Shown here: positions 56,929 to 64,000 of the stretch, one piece after another
Layout of the letters: each line of letters begins with the position of its first letter
Position numbering within the stretch: position 1 is the first letter of the stretch
From: Batkoa obscura
Lineage: Eukaryota > Entomophthoromycota > Entomophthoromycetes > Entomophthorales > Batkoaceae
DNA: 64,000 bases
Direction: 5' to 3'
NCBI GenBank assembly: GCA_030770535.1
Contig: JASVEC010000031.1
Coordinates: forward strand, 62,001-126,000
Notes under the pieces: model-generated
Database searches by the model: none
What the model was told of the DNA's origin: nothing
What the model saw: only the letters and a program-made list of their open reading frames with translations
Program-made: the position numbers and the translations under genes

Positions 56929-58771
56929 ATGGATTACAAAGGTAATGGAAAAGAAAATAATGGAGCCCATGAGGATGGGCCTAGATCTAGTCATTATGGT
57001 GATTATGAAGAGAGTAAGTTAAAAAATTACATTCGCATTTAAATTTAATGAATACTAATTCATTATAGGAAATCGTATGGGTTTAGGTAGTGTAGCTACT
57101 AAACCGGAACCTGAATCTCCTAAGGGTATTTCACAACCATCTCATCGAGAACCTTATCGTAATTCAAGTGTTAAATATGAAGAGAGAGAATCAAGGTTAT
57201 CTAATAATCAAGAAGTTGAATCCACAAAAGGTAGCTTACATCAAAACCATAGAGAAGCTTATCGTGGTTTTGAAGGTGCTAAATATGAAGATAGAGAAGT
57301 TAGAGATCCCTATTTTAGATCCAGAGATAACAGAGAACGTGAACGCGGTAGAGATACTCGAGATTATGGAAGAAGAGAGCGACGTGAAAGGTCTCGTGAA
57401 CGTCTATCAGGAAGAGTACGTCGCTCGAGTTCTCGAAATAGGGGTAGGGATATGACAAGGCATTTAGAAGAAGAACGAAGAGGACGTAGAGTATCAAGAT
57501 CACGCTCAGCAAGAAGAGGAAAGTCAAGGTCTATTACTCCAATTCATAAGAAAAAACGTAAGCTTCAACTTTGGGATGTTCGACCAGCAGGTTATGAAGG
57601 TATGACGGCTGAAGAAGTTAAAGCTACTGGTCATTTTCCACTTCCTGGTCAAATTACTGCATTGAAATTGGCAGGTGCTTTGGGTGGTGCTGGTGACACT
57701 GGTTTTCCTACTCCATTTTCAGTCATTCCTAATGCTATCTCTGGTCAAGCAGCTCAAAATTTAGCTATTGTTCGTCAACAACGTCGAATCTATGTGGGTA
57801 ATATCCCATTGGCTATAACAGAACCAGAAATTGCAGAATTTTTTAATACCGCAATGATTCAACTTCGATTAGCTAAAGAAGCTGGTAATCCGGTTTCTAG
57901 TGTATCTATTAATCATGATAAAAATTATGCTTTTGTTGAGTTTCGTAATCATGACGAAGCCACTGCTGCTATGGCTTTTGATGGAGCTACTTTTCGTACT
58001 CAAGCACTTAAAATTCGTCGTCCTAAAGATTATGTACCACCTGATGGAGATGAAAAAGCTCCAATTGAACCCCATCGTATTGTGCCTGGTATTGTATCTA
58101 CGAATGTACAAGATACGCCCAACAAAATCTTTATTGGTGGTATACCTGCATATTTCAACGAAGAACAAGTGATGGAATTATTAAAAGCATTTGGTGAATT
58201 ACGTTCATTCAATTTAGTTAAAGATATTACTACTGGTATTTCTAAAGGGTTTGCTTTTTGTGAATATATGGATCCAAATATTACAGATTTAGCTTGTCAA
58301 GGATTAAATGGGATGGAAGTAGGTGATAAAAAAATAATGATGCAGAGAGCTAGTATTGGAGCGCCAAAAGCACCAGTAGCACCAGTCACTGAAACAGCCC
58401 CACCAGCAGGAAGTACAGGAGCATCTGGATTAGGATTTTTTTCAGCTGGTACCACCGTACTTGAACCATCTGAAGTATTGATCTTTTTAAATATGGTCAC
58501 TCCCGAAGACTTGGAAAACGATTTAGAATTTGAAGATATTAAAGGGGATATTAAAGATGAATGTGATAATTTTGGGAAAGTATTAGAATTTCAAATTCCA
58601 AGGGTTAAAGATGGGTTTAAGGAAGAGGCCGTGGGTAAAGTTTATGTTCGATTTCAAACTATTGATCAAGCCTCTAATGCGCTTAGAAATTTAACTGGTA
58701 GAAAGTTTTTAGATCGTACTGTGTTGGGTTCCTATTACTCAGTAGCTAAATTTGAGGAGGGGATTTATTAA
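56929..58771 (+). CDS. Splicing factor U2AF large subunit
   Basis: Binds the polypyrimidine tract and recruits U2 snRNP at 3' splice sites. Two exons (56929-57013, 57069-58771), 595 residues. An N-terminal RS region with many RE/RR/SR pairs is followed by the U2AF-small-subunit-binding motif KLQLWDVRPAGYEGMTAEEV with its key Trp. RRM1 has RRIYVGNIPLAITEPEIAEF and NYAFVEFRN; RRM2 has NKIFIGGIPAYFNEEQVMEL and GFAFCEY. The C-terminal UHM begins VLIFLNMVTPEDLENDLEFE and ends TVLGSYYSVAKFEEGIY. All domains of the animal/fission-yeast type protein are present, which suits an intron-rich genome. Promoter elements lie directly upstream. Confidence 0.95.
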
Positions 58772-58965
58772 GTTGCAAATAAATATTTAAAAAAAAAGAA
58801 TTTTTTATTCATTCTTTAATTCTATTTCTTTGATAAATAAAATAAAAGTGTAAAAATAAACAAATAAACAAGAAAATAAAAATAAACTTATTTTAAAGTT
58901 TTAATAGTAGCAATATATAACTCATTAGGCCTTATCTAATAGCAAAGTTTACAAACTTCAATTTA

Positions 58966-61900
58966 TTATGCTTGTTTTTTATATTTCTCTTGAAACTTTT
59001 TTAAAGTAATTGAAAACTAAGTAGAAATCAATTAATTTCTAATATTTTAATATACTATTTAATAAAATATTGTTACCTGTTGTTTAAAACAATTATACAT
59101 TTTCAATTCGGAAAATTTAATTTGATTTTGTAATTTATCCACTCTTTCCTTCACAAATAATAACTTCTCTTCAATTAAGTTAAAATCTTGAAATAGTCTT
59201 ATATTTTCAATTATATTTAAACATCCATTTAATACTTTAAAATTCATACTTTGATTCAGTTGTTCCAAAACAACATTCATCAACTTTTGATAATCTTTCA
59301 TTAATTCCTTACTTGGAAAATGCGGGTTATCATGACAAGCTCTTATAGCATGGCTTGTGTTCCAACGTACCTACAAATAAGAAAGTTGAATAAATAAATA
59401 AAAAAGAATACAGTTTATTAATAATTATAAAATTACTTTTAATCCTCCAGAAGTTAAATTAGTAATAAAACATTCAATAGCTTGATTAAGCCATTGGTTT
59501 TGGTTTTCATTAATTAATTCTAAGTTACTTAATTTAATTATACCACCAAGGATTCGACTACCATTCCATTTTAACTAAATAATATAAAAAATAAATCTAA
59601 ATAATTCAAATAATAATAATTCAAATAATAATTCAAATAATAATAATGACTAAATAACAATTAAAATAATTTACCTTATCATTATCTTTCGAAGCCAAAA
59701 TACCTACTTCAATAATCGAATAAAATAGCTCAATTTCCATAGGTAATTGCAAATGAATTGTTTTGTAATCTTCACTAATAATTAAAATAATTAAATTAAA
59801 ATAATTAATAGTTACTATACTTACCAAATATTAATAAACCCATCTATAGTATTAGCTAAACACCAAGAAGCAGTAGCTCTGACTTCTACATATTCTGATT
59901 TGATACCTTTTAATGCTAATAATGTTGTATCATTTAAAAAAGTTAAATCCTAAATAAAAAATATTAGTATAAAATGATTTTAATAAAAACATAATCAATA
60001 AATTATTACACTCTTTAATTCCTCAAAAGAAGCAAACTTTCCTAATGCTCTAAAAATACTACCATTTAAAGAAGTATTATCTTCAATATAAAATCCCAAT
60101 AATAAGGTTATTAAAAACATTTTTCGTCCTGTCTATTAAACAATAAATACAATTAGATAAAACAAAATATTGAATATATATTGAATATATATTGAATATA
60201 ATATTACTTTCAATTGTTGGAATTCATCCATTTCGAATTGAGTTAATAACTCTGCCATTGTTGTTTTAACTTCAATACTGTCTAGTGTAGCCATGTAAGT
60301 TATATAATCGTCAATAATAATAATCCAAAATTCCATCAAATCATCCTTAATTTAAATTTAGATTTAAATTAATAAAATTAATAAATTATTTACTTTTTTC
60401 TCTTGTAATTTAAATAATTTAATACAAGAAATTAATAATTTAATACAAGCTTTATGAATTAAACTATTATTATCTTGTTTTAATTGATCTGCTAAGTTTA
60501 AACATAGATTCCATGGATATCTAAGATTATTTTTATTGAATTAATTATTTTAATTATAAATAGCAACTAATTCTAATAACTTTACAATTTTAATTCCATT
60601 AAACTACAGATACAAATAATAGCTTCATATCGAATAGCTTCATTGAATGTTAAATCTTTGATATCTGTTAATAATAACTCAAGTATATTATCTGATGAAT
60701 TAATCAATTTAGATTTCAATTCCATTGGATAATCACTTAGTAATAATATATTTAATGTATTATAATATTTAGCTCGAGTGGAAATATCTAAATTATATAT
60801 TAAATATAAATTATTAATTAAATAACATATAAAAATTAAAATTAAAATTAATCTTTTTTAACCTACCTACACCCATTTTTAATTTATCTTGAAAAAATAA
60901 ATAAATTTCTTCATTGATAATAAATCCTAATTTGTTATGATTACAATTTGAAAATAAGATTTGTAGGCACTAAATAAAAATCAAATCAATAATAAATTTG
61001 ATAATAAATTCTATTCTATTTTCTTACTTGATAGATTGGATTAATAATTTCACTATTATTTTCCGTTCTAATAATATTAAATAAAGCCAAATACAATTGT
61101 TTAATAACATGACCAATTTTATCGGATAAAGAAATAAAGGACATTTTATTAACTTCTCTATATATTCATAATAATAAAATCAAGAACATTAATTATTATA
61201 TTATTAAATCAAAATAATATTCATTAGTTTACCTATATATACCACTTGATAATATAACTTTTGAATGAAATAATAGACAATTTAAATTCTCCAATGTAGC
61301 CTTACGTACTATAATGGATGTATCGTTACTTAATATCAATAATAAACTTTGTTCAAGCCAATAATTTTCTAATGGTAATAATAAAGACCAAAGATCTAAT
61401 ATGTTTGTTTTATTTCTCTAAATTAATTAATAAATTAATATTACTTATTATTATTTTATGTTATTTTGTTATTACCTCAATAAATAAATTAGTTAATCGT
61501 TGACTTAATTCTCTTATTTCTTCTTCAATTAAACTAATGTTATATTATTAATTAAAAAGTAAATAACCAACTTAATGAGTTTAAATTTACTTAATTTCAT
61601 TATGATTATTTTCTTTTATAACATCTAAATCAGATTCCGACGTAAATCTTCTATTGAAAAGACTGTTATCCTCCTTAACAGCATATTCGTTTGTTGAATA
61701 TTTATCCAAATTATTATCTTATAATAAAAACAAATTAACAAATGAATAATAATAGTAATAATATTTACTATGATAATTTAAGCCCCAATCCCATAATTTT
61801 TTAATTATTAAAAATTCTTTCATTGTAAAACATTGTTTAGATAATTTTCGATCTTCTTTAAATAATAACAATAATATATTTAAACTCACTCGAATTATCT

Positions 61901-63036
61901 AAAAATAACAAACATTTAATTTTTCAATTCACAAACTTCTCCCTTCATCTACTTACCTTATTCCTTTCCAATGAAACATGTGAATAATTTGATTCTGTAA
62001 TCATTTCTTTACAAATAATACCTTTAATTAATAATAATATATTTTCAATTATATCTTGCTTTAAATTAGAAGATAAATATTTGCTTGATAATTGCGAATA
62101 AAGTGTACTAATACAATTTAAACTAAATCTTAATATTTTTAATGAATTGGTTTTTTTTATAAATAATGAAGTGGGGTCTAACGTTTCTTGATTGGTATTA
62201 ATATAGCTTTAATTAAGGTTTCTTGTTGCTATCGGGTTAATTGATTAGTTATTAATTAAATATTGTTTAAACAAACATTGAACGAAGATTACCTTATTAC
62301 AATTAGCCCCTAAAATAAATAAATAACTTGATAATCCTCGAAATGTTTCTAATATTAATTTTTGAAATAATAAATTAATAAAATATTTATCATATAATTT
62401 TATAAATGATAAATTATCTGTTAAGAATTTTAATATAATATCAAAAACGTTAAGTTTGCTCGGAATTGCTTTACTATTCGTTAATAATGAATGATCTTTA
62501 TAATGAGGCTATAGGGATAATGATTAGTAATTGAAAGGAAAATAAAATAATCAACTTACTAATATATCACAAGTAATTAAATAAATTATATCGGTTAATA
62601 ATATTCGATTTTGTATTTGATTAATAATTGGTATTGTTATTTTTTTAAAATTATAATCCAAATTTAAATCTAATTCATTTTTATTTAATATTGTTAAAAA
62701 TTTTAATAAAAAACTCTTTAAATCAGTTGGTAATTCTACATTCCATTTTAATATCAATTTATCGCAGATCACATCTGTTTTTTTAAATTCTAATTCACAT
62801 GTTATATCTTGATACATTCCATTACTTCTACCTTAAATTATTATTAGTCAGTAAGTTTCTATTTATTAGAAATAATGTTAAATTTGTTTCAACAGCTTAC
62901 CATTAACTATTTTATCAACAATTTCAATGCTACCTAACTCTTCTAAATTTAATGTCAATTCATTGTTAAATAAAATAAAGGGGCCTAATTTAGGGTATTG
63001 GAATTCTTTTTTAATATTGTTTGTTGTTTTTGACAT
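58966..63036 (-). CDS. HEATR6-like HEAT-repeat protein (DUF4042)
   Basis: Starts MSKTTNNIKKEFQYPKLGPF at 63036 and is cut by about 18 short introns. Recognisable against HEATR6: KLSKQCFTMKEFLIIKKLWD, then LWSLLLPLENYWLEQSLLLI, IVRKATLENLNCLLFHSKVI and SFISLSDKIGHVIKQLYLAL (DUF4042 core), EAIRYEAIICICSL, VRWNTSHAIRACHDNPHFP, and NFKVLNGCLNIIEN near the end. The last exon reads FSITLKKFQEKYKKQA and stops at 58968. The protein would exceed 1000 residues of alpha-helical repeats. HEATR6 has no well-defined molecular role, so none is claimed. The protein is very Leu/Ile/Asn/Lys-rich, reflecting AT bias; exon joins are approximate. Confidence 0.8.
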
Positions 63037-63401
63037 TATTTAAAAGAATAAAGAATATTTTTGAATATTTTTTTACTTTTTGAATATTTTTGAAATTATG
63101 TCTCAAACTGAAATTTCTAAAATACACTAACTAGTTAATTCAAGTTGAATTTGATAATCAATTTGCAATATTTTACTATAAATATAATAAACAAAGATAA
63201 TTAAAATGACAATTTGATTTTATTAAATTATAAAATACTAAAAATATATACATCTAATCAATAGCAATAAGAGCTACTTTGAGTTCAACTCAAGAAAAAA
63301 ACCCAACCATATTAACTGATTCTAGCCAATATTTGAAGTCGGCAGCCTTCAGAATAAATTGAGGTGACTTAAATATAGTATAGAAAACGAACTAACAGTT
63401 G
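63037..63401. other. Short strip between two minus-strand genes
   Basis: Promoter of the HEATR6-like gene and 3' flank of the RING gene; nothing else seen. Confidence 0.5.
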
Positions 63402-64000
63402 TTAAATATTGTGATGATTCTGGATTGCGGTTGGTGGCGTCAATGACAAAAAAGAATCAAATTGTAAAAACCTATTACCACTTCTTTGTGGCCTGGTCAC
63501 CCTCTCTTCCTCTCTATTTCTATTTTTAGCTGGATAACTAAACTTACATAATGGACAAGTACAATGATTTTTTAGCCATTCATCAATACAATCTTGATGA
63601 AAATAATGTGAACAATTTAATTTTCTTATATTTTCACCTTCTTTAAATAAATCTAAACAAATGGTACAATGATGCGAATCGACATGTTTAAACACTACTA
63701 AAGAACTACCATTACGGCTACATACGGTGAAAATAGACTCGACAGGAGAGGTCGCTCGACTATCGCTGGTTACTGGACTGAAGGGAAGATCTAGTTGACC
63801 TTCTTCAGCTTCTTTTTCAGTACATGGTAAAAATTTTACTTTTCTTAATTTCATTTTTTCTAATTCTTCAGGTGCAATACCAATTTGTATAGGTGTATTT
63901 GGTGCGGAATATTGATAAAATCTTCCAGATAATAATAAGGTGATTAATAAAAAAATAGGGAATGCGATAGTCAAATAGTTTATGACTATTAATGCAAACG
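63402..64000 (-). CDS. Membrane-anchored RING-H2 ubiquitin ligase, C-terminal part
   Basis: The frame stays open to the window's right edge, so the N-terminus is missing. A hydrophobic segment (VINYLTIAFPIFLLITLLLS) forms a membrane helix next to the edge. About 70 residues later comes a RING-H2 finger with CTICLDLF, then LNCSHYFHQDCIDEWLKNHC and CPLCK, i.e. the C3-H2-C3 zinc ligands. The finger is followed by a basic tail (RNREEERVTRPQRSGNRF). This is the layout of PA-TM-RING, Tul1-like and ATL-type E3 enzymes of endosome, vacuole or Golgi. Whether a luminal PA domain precedes the helix cannot be seen. Confidence 0.85.
   Translation of the reverse strand, partial: FALIVINYLTIAFPIFLLITLLLSGRFYQYSAPNTPIQIGIAPEELEKMKLRKVKFLPCTEKEAEEGQLDLPFSPVTSDSRATSPVESIFTVCSRNGSSLVVFKHVDSHHCTICLDLFKEGENIRKLNCSHYFHQDCIDEWLKNHCTCPLCKFSYPAKNRNREEERVTRPQRSGNRFLQFDSFLSLTPPTAIQNHHNI

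Noticed and set aside
57168-58500. Several open frames overlapping the U2AF gene on both strands
   Set aside because: They are shadows of a continuous, domain-complete U2AF large subunit reading frame.

Overview
The window looks like nuclear DNA of a fungus with a very AT-rich genome. The evidence is many short GT..AG introns in housekeeping genes, asparagine-rich stretches coded by AAT runs, and a fungal gene set: a Nma111-type protease, Iml1, a Dus1-type dihydrouridine synthase, zeta-COP and an NHE/Nhx exchanger. A HEATR6/DUF4042 protein, which budding yeast lacks, and the extreme AT content suggest an early-diverging lineage. An entomophthoralean (Conidiobolus-like) fungus would fit, but that is a guess. 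I see no rRNA, tRNA or CRISPR.

Layout. 1-2.5 kb: 5' part of IML1 (TORC1 control), minus strand. 3.3-7.7 kb: three tandem, intronless genes for secreted proteins with Pro/Gln/Cys repeats and a CxxC-x9-CxxC tail, sharing a core promoter. 8.4-9.4 and 16.8-17.8 kb: two paralogous ML-domain (NPC2/PG-PI transfer) secreted proteins whose upstream regions, including a CACGTG box near -480, are also related. 11-16 kb: decayed genes (a Ser-rich secreted protein, a relic with a sister copy at 43.7 kb, and a two-unit repeat relic). 20.3-25 kb: a small membrane protein, zeta-COP and a Na+/H+ exchanger. 25.4-35.5 kb: DNA polymerase alpha catalytic subunit and DNA polymerase epsilon subunit B, head to head around a 2 kb strip full of small transposons. 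35.6-42 kb: tRNA dihydrouridine synthase, an atypical Rho-like GTPase and an F-box/WD40 protein. 42-49 kb: gene desert with relics and small transposons. 49-54.3 kb: Nma111 protease and a single-pass membrane protein. 54-57 kb: more small transposons. 57-64 kb: U2AF large subunit, HEATR6-like protein and a membrane RING-H2 ubiquitin ligase cut by the window end.

The most striking theme is a family of about 27 short (~97 bp) inverted-repeat elements (MITEs). They have GGGGATGT-type ends, a 4-bp target duplication (mostly ATAT) and an internal hairpin centred on AGCGCT. All lie outside recognised exons of intact genes. One has a clean empty-site counterpart in the relic pair at 13.7 and 43.7 kb. 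Intact genes fall into two styles: intron-rich housekeeping genes and intronless genes for secreted or surface proteins with clear TATA boxes.
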